Source: Paraburkholderia fynbosensis (GTDB lineage Bacteria > Pseudomonadota > Gammaproteobacteria > Burkholderiales > Burkholderiaceae). Taken from it: a stretch of 58,249 nt of DNA. Both the position numbers and the translations under genes were made by a program. Positions 8,427 through 17,930 of the stretch are shown in pieces; the stretch's first letter is position 1; every line of letters begins with the position of its first letter. Location: NCBI RefSeq assembly GCF_902859935.1, contig NZ_CADIKI010000035.1:1-58249 (forward strand), read 5' to 3'. The notes below the pieces were generated by a model. The model ran no database searches. It worked only from the letters and a program-made list of their open reading frames with translations, and had not been told where the DNA came from.

Positions 8427-10004
8427 ATGCGCTTTCTGCGTTTCCTCAAGATATTTTTCACGGTTATCCGTTTCGGTCTCGATGAGATGATGCTCGGTCG
8501 CATCAACGACCGGCGCGTGCGTCTGCTGCTGCGTGTCACCACGGTTGGCCGCAAATTCGACGCGCCGCCGGGTGTGCGCTTGCGGCTCGCACTCGAAAGC
8601 CTCGGGCCGATCTTCGTCAAGTTCGGCCAGGTACTGTCCACCCGGCGCGATCTGCTGCCGGTGGACATCGCCAACGAACTGGCGAAGCTCCAGGATCAGG
8701 TGCCGCCGTTCGACTCGGCGGTGGCGATCGGGCTGGTCGAGAAATCGCTCGGCGCGCCGGTCGACGTGCTGTTCGACGATTTCGAGCGGGTGCCGGTGGC
8801 GAGCGCGTCGATCGCGCAGGTGCACTTCGCGAAGGTGAAGGCCGGTCAGCATGCGGGCAAGGCGGTCGCGGTAAAGGTGCTGCGCCCGAACATGCTGCCC
8901 GTGATCGACTCCGATCTCGCATTGCTGCGTGACATCGCCGTGTGGGCCGAGCGGCTGTGGGCCGACGGCAAGCGCCTGAAGCCGCGCGAGGTGGTCGCCG
9001 AATTCGACAAATACCTGCACGACGAACTCGACCTGATGCGCGAGGCGGCCAACGGCAGCCAGTTGCGGCGCAACTTCGTCGGCCTCGACCTGCTGCTGGT
9101 ACCGGAAATGTATTGGGAGTTCTGCACGCCCACGGTGCTGGTGATGGAGCGCATGGTCGGCGTGCCGATCAGCCAGGTCGAGACGCTGCGCGCGGCGGGT
9201 GTCGACATTCCGAAGCTGGCGCGCGAAGGCGTCGAGATTTTCTTCACCCAGGTGTTCCGCGACGGTTTTTTCCACGCCGACATGCACCCGGGCAACATTC
9301 AGGTGAGTCTCGATCCCGCGCACTTCGGCCGCTATATCGCGCTGGACTTCGGGATCATCGGCGCGCTGTCGGATTTCGATAAGAACTATCTCGCGCAGAA
9401 CTTCCTCGCGTTCTTCAAGCGCGACTATCACCGCGTCGCCACGCTGCATCTGGAGTCGGGCTGGGTACCGCCGACGACCCGTGTCGAAGAACTCGAAAGC
9501 GCGATCCGCGCGGTGTGCGAGCCGTATTTCGACCGCGCGCTGAAGGACATTTCGCTCGGCCAGGTGCTGATGCGCCTGTTCTCGACCTCGCGCCGCTTCA
9601 ACGTCGAAATCCAGCCGCAACTGGTGTTGCTGCAGAAAACCATGCTGAACGTGGAAGGGCTCGGCCGCTCGCTCGATCCGGAACTGGACCTGTGGAAGAC
9701 CGCCAAGCCCTATCTGGAACGCTGGATGAACGAGCAGATCGGCGTGCGGGGCTGGTACGAGCGCCTAAAGATCGAAGCGCCGCAGTGGAGCAAGACGCTG
9801 CCGCAGTTGCCGCGCCTGATCCACCACGTGCTCGCCGAGCGGCACGACAACACGCGCGGCGCGAATGACGACATGATTCGCCAGATCCTGCTCGAGCAGA
9901 AGCGCACCAACCGGCTGCTGCAAGGGCTATTGCTGTTCGGCGTGGCGGTGGGCGTCGGCGCCGTGCTGGCGCGGGCGTTTCTGGCGCTGGCTTACGGCGG
10001 CTAA
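8427..10004 (+). CDS. ubiB: Ubiquinone biosynthesis regulatory protein kinase UbiB
   Basis: This 525-residue member of the ABC1/ADCK/UbiB atypical kinase family supports ubiquinone synthesis, probably through ATPase activity that aids handling of lipid intermediates. The KxGQ-type motif appears as FVKFGQVLSTRRDLLP. It is followed by the Ala-rich loop VASASIAQVHFAKVK, the lysine strand AVAVKVLRPNM, the catalytic ADMHPGNIQ, and the DFG-like LDFGIIG. Two hydrophobic helices at the extreme C-terminus (LLQGLLLFGVAVGVGAVLAR) anchor it in the inner membrane. Length matches E. coli UbiB (546). It is translationally close to ubiJ. Confidence 0.95.
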   Translation: MRFLRFLKIFFTVIRFGLDEMMLGRINDRRVRLLLRVTTVGRKFDAPPGVRLRLALESLGPIFVKFGQVLSTRRDLLPVDIANELAKLQDQVPPFDSAVAIGLVEKSLGAPVDVLFDDFERVPVASASIAQVHFAKVKAGQHAGKAVAVKVLRPNMLPVIDSDLALLRDIAVWAERLWADGKRLKPREVVAEFDKYLHDELDLMREAANGSQLRRNFVGLDLLLVPEMYWEFCTPTVLVMERMVGVPISQVETLRAAGVDIPKLAREGVEIFFTQVFRDGFFHADMHPGNIQVSLDPAHFGRYIALDFGIIGALSDFDKNYLAQNFLAFFKRDYHRVATLHLESGWVPPTTRVEELESAIRAVCEPYFDRALKDISLGQVLMRLFSTSRRFNVEIQPQLVLLQKTMLNVEGLGRSLDPELDLWKTAKPYLERWMNEQIGVRGWYERLKIEAPQWSKTLPQLPRLIHHVLAERHDNTRGANDDMIRQILLEQKRTNRLLQGLLLFGVAVGVGAVLARAFLALAYGG

Positions 10005-10057
10005 TCGAGACCACCCGTGCGACCCATGCAACGCGCGCAACCCATGCGAGGCATCCG

Positions 10058-10681
10058 ATGAGCGATCCGACCCAACCCGCTGCGCCCGACTTCTCGACTC
10101 GCGACCCGAACTCGCCCGCGTTCTGGGACGAGCGCTTCGAGCGCGGATTCATGCCGTGGGATCAAGCGGGCGTGCCCGCCGCATTCCGCGCATTCGCCGC
10201 GCGGCACAGCGGCGCCGCGGTGCTGATTCCGGGCTGCGGCAGCGCCTACGAAGCCGTCTGGCTGGCCGGCCAGGGCAACCCGGTCCGCGCGATCGACTTC
10301 TCGCCGGCCGCCGTCGCGGCGGCGCACGAGCAACTGGGCGCGCAACATGCGCAACTGGTGGAGCAGGCGGATTTCTTCACCTATGAACCGCCCTTTGTGC
10401 CCGCGTGGATTTACGAGCGCGCGTTCCTCTGCGCATTGCCGCCGGCACGCCGCACCGACTACGCGCGCCGGATGGCCGAACTGCTGCCCGGCGGCGCGCT
10501 GCTTGCCGGTTTCTATTTCATCGGCGCGACGCCCAAGGGGCCGCCGTTCGGTATCGCGCGCACTGAACTCGATGCGCTGCTCACGCCGTACTTCGAACTG
10601 ATCGACGACGAAGCCGTGAGCGATTCAATTGCCGTCTTCGCCGGGCGTGAGCGCTGGCTTACTTGGTGCCGTCGTCCGTAA
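10058..10681 (+). CDS. TPMT family SAM-dependent methyltransferase
   Basis: This 207-residue class I methyltransferase resembles bacterial thiopurine S-methyltransferases. It begins with NSPAFWDERFERGFMPWDQAG, the WxxR/FxxGxxPWD pattern of TPMT enzymes (shown here as NSPAFWDERF and GFMPWDQAG). SAM motif I follows (VLIPGCGSAYE) and then AIDFSPAAV. Family members methylate thiopurines, selenium or tellurium oxyanions; the substrate here cannot be read. It follows ubiB by 53 bp on the same strand and may be cotranscribed, but it has no known ubiquinone role. Confidence 0.85.
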   Translation: MSDPTQPAAPDFSTRDPNSPAFWDERFERGFMPWDQAGVPAAFRAFAARHSGAAVLIPGCGSAYEAVWLAGQGNPVRAIDFSPAAVAAAHEQLGAQHAQLVEQADFFTYEPPFVPAWIYERAFLCALPPARRTDYARRMAELLPGGALLAGFYFIGATPKGPPFGIARTELDALLTPYFELIDDEAVSDSIAVFAGRERWLTWCRRP

Positions 10682-10803
10682 CGGCGCGCCGTCGTGCCCG
10701 GGCGCGGCGCACTTGATTCGACTGCGGCCGCCCCAATTTACCGTACCGGCGGTCGCGTCGAGCATCGGTTCCCGAAATCCACGGAACGGATATCGTTTGC
10801 GGC

Positions 10804-10809
10804 TATAAT
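10804..10809 (+). promoter_or_regulatory. Candidate -10 box for the fmdB-DUF502-aspS operon
   Basis: A consensus TATAAT lies 45 bp before the fmdB-like start, in an AT-richer patch after a GC-rich spacer. No good -35 hexamer is found at 16-18 bp, so the assignment rests on the -10 alone. Confidence 0.4.
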
Positions 10810-10853
10810 TCAAGGCTTTGCAAGCGTTTACAAGATTTCAGTAGGAAAAGTTC

Positions 10854-11243
10854 ATGCCGATCTACGCTTATCGTTGCGAGTCATGCGGCTTCGGGAAAGA
10901 CGTGCTTCAGAAGATGAGCGACGCTCAGCTGACGCAGTGTCCCGAATGCGGGAAAGACACCTTTCGCAAACAGGTCACTGCAGCCGGTTTCCAGTTGAAG
11001 GGCTCCGGCTGGTACGTGACCGATTTCCGCGGCGGCAATGGCGGCAAAAGCGCGCCGGCCACGCCCGACGCGAACGGCGCGAGCGAGAATACGGTGGCCG
11101 CCGGTAACGGCGCCGCCAAATCCGATACGGGCTCGGCCAACGGAACGACCGCAGCCGGTTCATCGAGCGCAGCCGCTACGCCGGCCGCGCCTGCTGCCAC
11201 ACCAGCCGCCTCGGCAAGCTCGAGCGGTGCCGGCAGCGCCTAG
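10854..11243 (+). CDS. FmdB family zinc ribbon protein
   Basis: This 129-residue protein begins MPIYAYRCESCG and has a second knuckle, QCPECGK; together they make the CxxC...CxxC zinc ribbon of the FmdB family. The ribbon covers about the first 45 residues. From about residue 60 on, the protein is a low-complexity Ala/Ser/Gly/Thr/Pro tail. The family is named for a formamidase-associated regulator, but its molecular role is unknown. In Burkholderiales it commonly heads an operon with a DUF502 protein and aspS, as here (75 bp then 75 bp spacing). The ribosome-binding site is AGGAAAAG. Confidence 0.85.
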   Translation: MPIYAYRCESCGFGKDVLQKMSDAQLTQCPECGKDTFRKQVTAAGFQLKGSGWYVTDFRGGNGGKSAPATPDANGASENTVAAGNGAAKSDTGSANGTTAAGSSSAAATPAAPAATPAASASSSGAGSA

Positions 11244-11318
11244 TGGGACTGCCGCCCTGATCGGCGGCGCACACACCGCGCGTCGAGCCTCGGCCCGCGC
11301 GGTCTTCTGGCGGTACAC

Positions 11319-11972
11319 ATGACGACGAAAAAGACGACGCTCAAATCGGTGTTTCTGACCGGCCTGCTGGTGCTGGTGCCTCTGGCCATCACACTGTGGG
11401 TGCTCGGCCTGATCATCGGCACGATGGACCAGACGCTGTTGCTGCTGCCGACCTCCTGGCAACCGGAGCGCGCAATCGGCTATCGCCTGCCCGGCCTCGG
11501 GGCGGTGCTCACGCTCGCGTTCATCTTTGTCGTCGGGCTGTTGACGCAGAACTTCATTGGGCAGAAGCTCGTGAAGTGGTGGGAACTGCTGGTCGCTCAC
11601 ATTCCGGTAGTCGGCCCGCTTTACACCAGTGTCAAGCAAGTGTCCGACACCTTGCTGTCGAGCAGCGGTAATGCGTTCCGCAAGGCGCTGCTGATCGAAT
11701 ACCCGCGCCGCGGCTCCTATACGATCGGGTTTCTGACCGGGATTCCGGGCGGCGACGTGGTCAACCACCTGAAAGAAGATTACGTCAGCGTCTATGTGCC
11801 GACTACGCCGAACCCGACGTCCGGCTTCTTCCTGATGGTGCCCAAGAGCGAAGTGATCGAACTCGACATGACGGTCGACGCCGCGCTCAAGTACATCGTC
11901 TCGATGGGCGTCGTGGCGCCGTCCGCGCCGCCGGCGCCGGTGCGCCGCACGACAGTCGAGCCTCCGCTGTAA
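11319..11972 (+). CDS. DUF502 family membrane protein
   Basis: This 217-residue protein has two clear transmembrane helices: FLTGLLVLVPLAITLWVLGL near residues 12-32, and GLGAVLTLAFIFVVGLL near 64-80. A soluble region follows with the DUF502 hallmarks IPVVGPLYTSVKQVSDTLLS and FLMVPKSEVIELDMTVDAAL, and the region ends in the family pattern KYIVSMGVVAP. The function of DUF502 is unknown. It sits directly between the zinc-ribbon gene and aspS on the same strand. The last 17 residues are Pro/Ala-rich and variable. Confidence 0.88.
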   Translation: MTTKKTTLKSVFLTGLLVLVPLAITLWVLGLIIGTMDQTLLLLPTSWQPERAIGYRLPGLGAVLTLAFIFVVGLLTQNFIGQKLVKWWELLVAHIPVVGPLYTSVKQVSDTLLSSSGNAFRKALLIEYPRRGSYTIGFLTGIPGGDVVNHLKEDYVSVYVPTTPNPTSGFFLMVPKSEVIELDMTVDAALKYIVSMGVVAPSAPPAPVRRTTVEPPL

Positions 11973-12047
11973 TGCGGTGCGCAAGGTTTTACGCAGTTTC
12001 AAACTGCCGCGTGCCGTTCAACCAATGCAAAACGAAAGACAAACATC

Positions 12048-13847
12048 ATGTCGATGAGAACTGAATACTGCGGTCTGGTGACCGAAGAACGGCTGGGCCA
12101 AACCGTTTCGCTGTGCGGCTGGGTGAGCCGCCGCCGCGACCATGGTGGCGTCATCTTCATCGACCTGCGCGATCGCGAAGGGCTCGTTCAGGTCGTCTGC
12201 GACCCGGATCGCGCCGAGATGTTCAAGGCCGCCGAAGGCGTGCGCAACGAGTTCTGCCTGCAGATCAAGGGTGTCGTGCGCAGCCGTCCGGAAGGCACGA
12301 CCAACGCCGCGTTGAAGAGCGGCAAGATCGAAGTGCTGTGCCACGAGCTGATCGTGCTGAACGCATCGATCACGCCGCCGTTCCAGCTCGACGACGACAA
12401 CCTGTCGGAAACCACGCGTCTCACCCACCGCGTGCTCGACCTGCGCCGTCCGCAGATGCAGCACAACCTGCGTCTGCGTTACCGCGTCGCGATCGAAGTG
12501 CGCAAGTACCTCGACGCACAAGGCTTCATCGACATCGAAACGCCGATGCTCACGAAGAGCACGCCCGAAGGCGCGCGCGACTACCTCGTGCCGTCGCGTA
12601 CGAACCCGGGCCAGTTTTTCGCGCTGCCGCAGTCGCCGCAGCTGTTCAAGCAGCTGCTGATGGTGGCGAACTTCGATCGCTACTACCAGATCGTCAAGTG
12701 CTTCCGCGACGAAGACCTGCGCGCCGACCGTCAGCCGGAGTTCACGCAAATCGACTGCGAAACCTCGTTCCTGTCGGAGCAGGAAATCCGCGATCTGTTC
12801 GAAGCGATGATCCGTCACGTGTTCAAGGAAACGATCGGCGTTTCGCTCGACGAAAAATTCCCCGTCATGCTGTATTCGGAAGCGATGCGCCGCTTCGGCT
12901 CGGACAAGCCGGACCTGCGCGTGAAGCTCGAATTCACCGATCTGACGGACGCGGTCAAGGACGTCGACTTCAAGGTGTTCAGCACGCCGGCCAACACCAA
13001 GGACGGCCGCGTCGCGGCGATCCGCGTGCCGAAGGGCGGCGAGCTTTCGCGCGGCGACATCGACAGCTACACGGAATTCGTGCGCATCTACGGTGCGAAG
13101 GGTCTCGCGTGGATCAAGGTCAATGAAGTGGCGAAGGGCCGCGACGGTTTGCAAAGCCCGATCGTCAAGAACCTGCACGACGAAGCGGTCAAAGCGATCA
13201 TCGAGCGCACCGGTGCGCAAGACGGCGACATCATCTTCTTCGCGGCGGATCGCGCGAAGGTGGTGAACGACAGCCTGGGCGCGCTGCGTCTGAAGATCGG
13301 CCATTCGGAATTCGGCAAGGCCAACGGTCTCGTCGAATCCGGCTGGAAGCCGCTGTGGGTGATCGACTTCCCGATGTTCGAATACGACGAGGAAGACAAC
13401 CGCTACGTCGCCGCGCATCATCCGTTCACTAGCCCGAAGGACGAGCACCTCGAGTACCTGGAAACGGACCCGGCGCGCTGCCTCGCGAAGGCCTACGACA
13501 TGGTGCTGAACGGCTGGGAAATCGGCGGCGGTTCGGTGCGTATTCACCGTGAAGAAGTGCAGAGCAAGGTGTTCCGCGCATTGAAGATCAACGCGGAAGA
13601 AGCGCAAGCCAAGTTCGGCTTCCTGCTCGACGCGCTGCAATACGGCGCGCCGCCGCACGGCGGTATCGCGTTCGGTCTGGACCGCATCGTCACGATGATG
13701 GCCGGCGCCGATTCGATTCGCGACGTGATCGCGTTCCCGAAGACGCAACGCGCGCAGTGTCTGCTCACGCAGGCGCCGAGCGAAGTGGACGAGCGCCAGT
13801 TGCGCGAGCTGCACATCCGTTTGCGTACGCCTGAACCTAAGGCTTGA
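12048..13847 (+). CDS. aspS: Aspartate--tRNA ligase
   Basis: This 599-residue class II synthetase charges tRNA-Asp (possibly also tRNA-Asn) in the cytoplasm. It has the N-terminal OB-fold anticodon-binding domain (TVSLCGWVSRRRDHGGVIF, VCDPDR). Class II motif 2 is seen as FRDEDLRADRQPEFTQID and motif 3 as GIAFGLDRIVTMMAG. Between them is the bacterial GAD insertion (about residues 290-420). Length is typical for bacterial AspRS. The ATG at 12048 follows GAAAGAC. A strong intrinsic terminator at 13892 closes the fmdB-DUF502-aspS unit. Confidence 0.97.
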   Translation: MSMRTEYCGLVTEERLGQTVSLCGWVSRRRDHGGVIFIDLRDREGLVQVVCDPDRAEMFKAAEGVRNEFCLQIKGVVRSRPEGTTNAALKSGKIEVLCHELIVLNASITPPFQLDDDNLSETTRLTHRVLDLRRPQMQHNLRLRYRVAIEVRKYLDAQGFIDIETPMLTKSTPEGARDYLVPSRTNPGQFFALPQSPQLFKQLLMVANFDRYYQIVKCFRDEDLRADRQPEFTQIDCETSFLSEQEIRDLFEAMIRHVFKETIGVSLDEKFPVMLYSEAMRRFGSDKPDLRVKLEFTDLTDAVKDVDFKVFSTPANTKDGRVAAIRVPKGGELSRGDIDSYTEFVRIYGAKGLAWIKVNEVAKGRDGLQSPIVKNLHDEAVKAIIERTGAQDGDIIFFAADRAKVVNDSLGALRLKIGHSEFGKANGLVESGWKPLWVIDFPMFEYDEEDNRYVAAHHPFTSPKDEHLEYLETDPARCLAKAYDMVLNGWEIGGGSVRIHREEVQSKVFRALKINAEEAQAKFGFLLDALQYGAPPHGGIAFGLDRIVTMMAGADSIRDVIAFPKTQRAQCLLTQAPSEVDERQLRELHIRLRTPEPKA

Positions 13848-13891
13848 GGCAAGTGCAAGTGAGTGCTGTCTGAAAACGACAGCAGGAGCAA

Positions 13892-13926
13892 ACGAAAAAG
13901 GCGCGCATGCGCCTTTTTCGTTTTTT
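13892..13926 (+). terminator. Intrinsic terminator after aspS
   Basis: A perfect 13-bp stem (ACGAAAAAGGCGC with GCGCCTTTTTCGT, loop GCAT) is followed by TTTTT. Its position overlaps the upstream end of the nudB open frame, which is a reason to reject the longer nudB start. Confidence 0.9.
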
Positions 13927-14014
13927 GCGTTACAGTCGAAGCAACCGCTTTCGACCGCTCATTGCACTCCGTGCCGACGTGTACCGCGCAAGCGTTGCGC
14001 TCAGTTTTCACATC

Positions 14015-14518
14015 ATGCCGAAACCGCCGAAAATTCCCCAATCCGTGCTGGTCATCATCCATACGCCCGCGCTCGACGTGCTGCTGATCGAGCGCGCCGA
14101 TCATGCGGGATTCTGGCAGTCGGTGACGGGCTCCAAGGATCGCCTCGACGAACCGCTCGTCGAAACGGCGGTGCGCGAAGTGGCCGAGGAAACCGGCATC
14201 GTCATCGGCGGCGCGCAGGTGCCTGGCAGCGCGTTGTTTGACTGGCAATATTCGATCGAATACGAGATCTATCCGGAGTTCCGCCATCGCTATGCCGAAG
14301 GCGTGATCCACAACACAGAGCACTGGTTCAGCGTGCAGGTGCCCGAGCAGCTCGAGGTGACGCTGGCACCGCGCGAGCACACTGCGTTTCTGTGGCTGCC
14401 GCATGAAGAGGCGGCGTCGCGCTGCTTCTCGTCGTCGAACGCGGACGCGATTCTGCAGTTGCCGAGGCGGCTTGCCGGCCGAGCGGTGGGCGTTCCTGCC
14501 GCGGGGCGCGGCCGATGA
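14015..14518 (+). CDS. nudB: Dihydroneopterin triphosphate diphosphatase (Nudix)
   Basis: This 167-residue Nudix hydrolase matches NudB, which removes pyrophosphate from dihydroneopterin triphosphate in folate synthesis. It starts MPKPPKIPQSVLVIIHT and has the NudB-like FWQSVTGSKDRLDEP, then the Nudix box core ETAVREVAEETGI. Later features are HNTEHWFSVQVP and REHTAFLWLPHEEAA. The ATG at 14015 was chosen because the longer frame from 13907 starts inside the aspS terminator. The stop overlaps the start of clsB as ATGA, implying translational coupling. Confidence 0.88.
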   Translation: MPKPPKIPQSVLVIIHTPALDVLLIERADHAGFWQSVTGSKDRLDEPLVETAVREVAEETGIVIGGAQVPGSALFDWQYSIEYEIYPEFRHRYAEGVIHNTEHWFSVQVPEQLEVTLAPREHTAFLWLPHEEAASRCFSSSNADAILQLPRRLAGRAVGVPAAGRGR

Positions 14519-15768
14519 GCGCAGGCGGCCGTTTCTCGCGGCTGCGGCACACGCTGCTTGGCCGGCGCTATTGGCAGCGTTATCGCTTCACCAGTGGCAA
14601 CGACGTCAGGCTGCTGCGCTCGGGCGACGATTTTTTCGACGCGCTGATCGAGCGTGTCGATGCCGCGCAGCGCGACGTGGTTCTGGAAACCTATATCTTC
14701 TGCGACGACGCCGCCGGCCAGGAAGTCAGCGCAGCATTGCTGCGCGCTTCTTCGCGCGGCGTAAGGGTGCGTGTGATCACCGATGGCATCGGCACCGCGC
14801 GTCTGCCGATGTTCGACGAATGGCCGCCGGCCGGCATCGACCATCGCATCTACAACCCGCATCTGTTCGGTCGCTTCGGCTTTTCGCGCACCCACCGCAA
14901 GCTCGCGGTCATCGACGATCAATTTGCGTATTGCGGCGGCATCAACGTCGTCGACGACTACGAGAACAATGGCGAGACTCTGCCTTACCGGCGCTGGGAT
15001 TTCGCGGTCGAGCTGCACGGGCCGGTGGTCGCCGACGTCCGTCAGGCGTTCGAGGTGCAGTGGCGCCGGATTCAACTCGGGCATCGGCCGATCGAGGCAC
15101 TGGAGCCGGACCTCGGCACGCACACGTCCGCGTCGCTCGGCAGTTTGCGGCGTCGCCGGCGTCGCCGCAATGAGCAGTTGTGGGCAGGCGGGCAGCCGTG
15201 CGTGGCGTTCGTCGCGCGCGACAACCTGATCAACCGACGCGCGATCGAGAAGGCATATCTGGCCGCAATCGGCCAGGCGCGGCACGAGATCCTGCTCGCC
15301 AATCCGTACTTCATGCCGGGGCGCAAGCTGCGGCGTGCTCTGGTGTTCGCCGCGCGCCGCGGCGTCGTGGTGAAGCTGATCATCGGGCGCAAGGAGTTCA
15401 AGGCGCTCGATTACGCGGTGCCGTTTCTTTATCACGCCTTGCTCAGGTCCGGCGTGCAGATCGCCGAGTACGAGAAGACGCTGCTGCACGGCAAGGTCGC
15501 GGTGGTCGATTCGAACTGGGGGACCGTGGGTTCGTCGAACCTCGATGCGCTGAGTTTGATGCTCAACAACGAGGCGAATGTGGTGCTGGTGAACGACGCG
15601 TCGACCGAGGCGCTGCGTGAGGCGATACTCGACGCGTTCAAGGATTCGCGCCGTATCGACGAGGCGCATTACGAATCGCGCCCGGTCGTCGAGCGCGCGC
15701 TCAACTGGCTGGCTTATACGAGCTATCGGGTGGCGATGAAGCTGTTGACGGTGGGTGGGTACGATTAG
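14515..15768 (+). CDS. clsB: Cardiolipin synthase ClsB-type phospholipase D family protein
   Basis: This 417-residue phospholipase D superfamily enzyme has two HKD motifs: His127/Lys129/Asp134 in THRKLAVIDDQFAYCGGIN and His325/Lys327/Asp332 in LHGKVAVVDSNWGTVGSSN. The N-terminus has no hydrophobic anchor, which matches the ClsB type rather than ClsA. ClsB makes cardiolipin or phosphatidylglycerol from phosphatidylglycerol at the inner membrane. It overlaps nudB by 4 bp (ATGA), so the two are cotranslated although functionally unrelated. A basic stretch (SLRRRRRRRNEQ, near 207-218) could help membrane association. Confidence 0.9.
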   Translation: MSAGGRFSRLRHTLLGRRYWQRYRFTSGNDVRLLRSGDDFFDALIERVDAAQRDVVLETYIFCDDAAGQEVSAALLRASSRGVRVRVITDGIGTARLPMFDEWPPAGIDHRIYNPHLFGRFGFSRTHRKLAVIDDQFAYCGGINVVDDYENNGETLPYRRWDFAVELHGPVVADVRQAFEVQWRRIQLGHRPIEALEPDLGTHTSASLGSLRRRRRRRNEQLWAGGQPCVAFVARDNLINRRAIEKAYLAAIGQARHEILLANPYFMPGRKLRRALVFAARRGVVVKLIIGRKEFKALDYAVPFLYHALLRSGVQIAEYEKTLLHGKVAVVDSNWGTVGSSNLDALSLMLNNEANVVLVNDASTEALREAILDAFKDSRRIDEAHYESRPVVERALNWLAYTSYRVAMKLLTVGGYD

Positions 15769-16081
15769 GCGGTAGTGGCGCAAGGGCCGGCAATCTCGAA
15801 CGCAGCCCCGCAGGGCCAACCTTCGCATCGCCCGGACGCAACCGCGTCGTGCCGTGCGCCACACCGATGCAAAGCGCGATGTATGACGCGTTTCAGAGCG
15901 CTCCTAAAGACTCGCTGGCGCGGCTCAAACATAATCTTCGTTCGATAGAAGTCGAGCGGCCTGGTGTCTCGCATGCGCCGTCGAGACTTTCCCTGATCAA
16001 GCCGTGTTTGCCGCTGGGCCTCGGCCGCTTATGGCGACCGGGCTCGTGCATCACGCACGCGCGCTCGTTCGTTCGTCAATC
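15769..16081. other. Intergenic region between clsB and the TPR protein gene
   Basis: About 310 bp without a recognisable gene. CATAAT near 15930 could be a -10 hexamer for the TPR gene. No hairpin with a T run follows clsB. Confidence 0.4.
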
Positions 16082-17644
16082 ATGTCTGTTCGCCCGCCAG
16101 CCGAATCCGCCAACACCTCGAGCCTCCACGACGAGGCGATAGCCGCCTATCAGGCCGGCCGCTTCGATGCGGTGCGCACGCTCGTCGATCGAATCCTGGG
16201 CGAGGATGGCGAGCATGTTGGCGCGATTCATCTGCAAGGTCTGCTCGCACTTGCTGGCGGCGATACGCAAAGCGCGCGGCACTTGCTCGAACGCGCGATC
16301 CGGATACATCCCGAACCGATCCTCTACAACACGCTCTACGCGATCCGGCTCAAACTCGGCGACTATTCGGGCGCGGTCGAGCGTCTGCGGCAAGGGCTCG
16401 CGCTGCAGCCGGATTTCTCGGCGCTGCACTACAACCTCGCGTTGACGCTGCAACATCTCGAGCGTCTCGAAGAAGCGGCCCTGAGCTACCGGCGCACGCT
16501 CGAAATCGACCCGGAGCACTCGGCTGCGCACAACAATCTGGGGCGCATCCATGCGGATTTCGGCGCGCTGGAAGAGGCCGAGCGGCACTACCGGCGCGCC
16601 CTCGAACTGGCCCCTGCGAACCTCGCCGCCCGCAACAATCTGGCGATGGTGTTGCTGGCCACGGGCCGCTACGAAGAGGCATGGCCGTATTTCGAAGACC
16701 GCTGGGTCAGCTTCAAACTGTCCGACGGACGACCCGCGCAGACACCTGTGCAAGTGGATTTGCCGCGATGGTCTGGCGAGCGCCCGTCTGCTGCGACTCA
16801 AAGTCTGCGTAACGGGCGACCCGTCAATGAAAGCCTGCTCGTCCTCGACGAACAGGGTTATGGCGACAGTCTGCAGTTCGTGCGCTACCTGCCGCTGGCG
16901 CTCGAGCGTTTTTCCCACGTGGGCTACGTGTGCCCACCGCCTTTGCGCCGCCTGTACGAGCAGTCGTTGCGCGAGCGCTGGCCGGGCCTCGTGCTGCTCG
17001 ATGGAGTGCCTTCCGATCTGGGTCACTGGGATCGCTATTGCCCGCTGATGTCCCTGCCGATGGCATTCGGCACACGACTCGCCACGGTCCCGAGCGCGCT
17101 GCCGTATCTGCATGCCGACGCTGCGCGCGCCGACCATTGGCGCGCGCGCCTGGAAGCGCTGCCCGCCGGGCATTTGCCGCGTGTCGGTGTCGTGTGGGCG
17201 GGCGGCCATTCGGGCATTGCGGTGGACCGGCGGCGCAGCCTCGTGGCCGCGCAGATCGCGCCGCTGCTCGCGCTGTGGCAGGTGCGCTGGATCAGTCTGC
17301 AAAAGACCGATGACCCCGCGAAGCTCGCCGACGCCGCGAGCAAAGCGCGCCTGACCGACTGGACCGACGAACTCGCGGACTTCGCGGAGACCGCGGCGCT
17401 GATCGACAACCTCGATCTGGTAATTTCCGTCGACACCTCAGTCGCGCATCTCGCCGCCGCAATGGGCAAGCCGGTCTGGTTGCTGAACCGTTTCGCGGGC
17501 TGCTGGCGCTGGCTGCGCGGCCGCGACGACAGTCCGTGGTATCCCGGCTTGCGTCTTTTCACGCAGATGCAGCGAGGCGATTGGGACGAAGTGCTGACGC
17601 GCGTCGCCATTGCGTTGCAGCAGAGATTCCCATTGGACGAATGA
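16082..17644 (+). CDS. TPR-repeat protein with C-terminal glycosyltransferase-like domain
   Basis: This 520-residue protein begins with five to six tetratricopeptide units (about residues 14-210; for example YNLALTLQHLERLEEAALSY and HNNLGRIHADFGALEEAERHY). The C-terminal half (about 260-515) resembles heptosyltransferase (GT9/GT-B) folds: DEQGYGDSLQFVRYLPLAL, RVGVVWAGG, and VISVDTSVAHLAAAMGKPVW, the last being the nucleotide-sugar pocket signature. Such proteins are annotated as TPR-containing glycosyltransferases; acceptor and donor are unknown. The ATG at 16082 lacks a clear Shine-Dalgarno, and an in-frame ATG at 16031 is an alternative. It is followed by the TetR control region. Confidence 0.78.
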   Translation: MSVRPPAESANTSSLHDEAIAAYQAGRFDAVRTLVDRILGEDGEHVGAIHLQGLLALAGGDTQSARHLLERAIRIHPEPILYNTLYAIRLKLGDYSGAVERLRQGLALQPDFSALHYNLALTLQHLERLEEAALSYRRTLEIDPEHSAAHNNLGRIHADFGALEEAERHYRRALELAPANLAARNNLAMVLLATGRYEEAWPYFEDRWVSFKLSDGRPAQTPVQVDLPRWSGERPSAATQSLRNGRPVNESLLVLDEQGYGDSLQFVRYLPLALERFSHVGYVCPPPLRRLYEQSLRERWPGLVLLDGVPSDLGHWDRYCPLMSLPMAFGTRLATVPSALPYLHADAARADHWRARLEALPAGHLPRVGVVWAGGHSGIAVDRRRSLVAAQIAPLLALWQVRWISLQKTDDPAKLADAASKARLTDWTDELADFAETAALIDNLDLVISVDTSVAHLAAAMGKPVWLLNRFAGCWRWLRGRDDSPWYPGLRLFTQMQRGDWDEVLTRVAIALQQRFPLDE

Positions 17645-17930
17645 CAGCTTCCGCGCGAGCATGCCCGCGGCGGGGCGGCGATCTCGCCCTCGGGCCATTC
17701 TGATCGGCGCCAGTTCGACCACCATTCCCCCAACCGCCGCTCAGCAGTTGCGCCGCGACAACCGCCTCCCACCCCGCACTCATCAAACACTCCTGGATTC
17801 GTGCCGATTTGCGGCATCATGTCGGCCGGCTGCGTCATCACGGAGACCCAAGCGTTTTGCATAGCAATACCTGTCTCAAGGCAAACGCCTCTAAAAAATC
17901 TGATTCCTCTGATTGACGGATGTCGCAGAA
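17645..17930. other. Intergenic region upstream of the TetR promoter
   Basis: No gene is recognisable between the TPR gene and the TetR promoter. The first half is GC-rich and the second half (from about 17850) becomes AT-richer, leading into the promoter at 17931. No intrinsic terminator was found after the TPR gene. Confidence 0.45.

Noticed and set aside
13907..14014. 36-residue N-terminal extension of NudB
   Set aside because: It begins inside the aspS terminator hairpin and has no similarity to the family.
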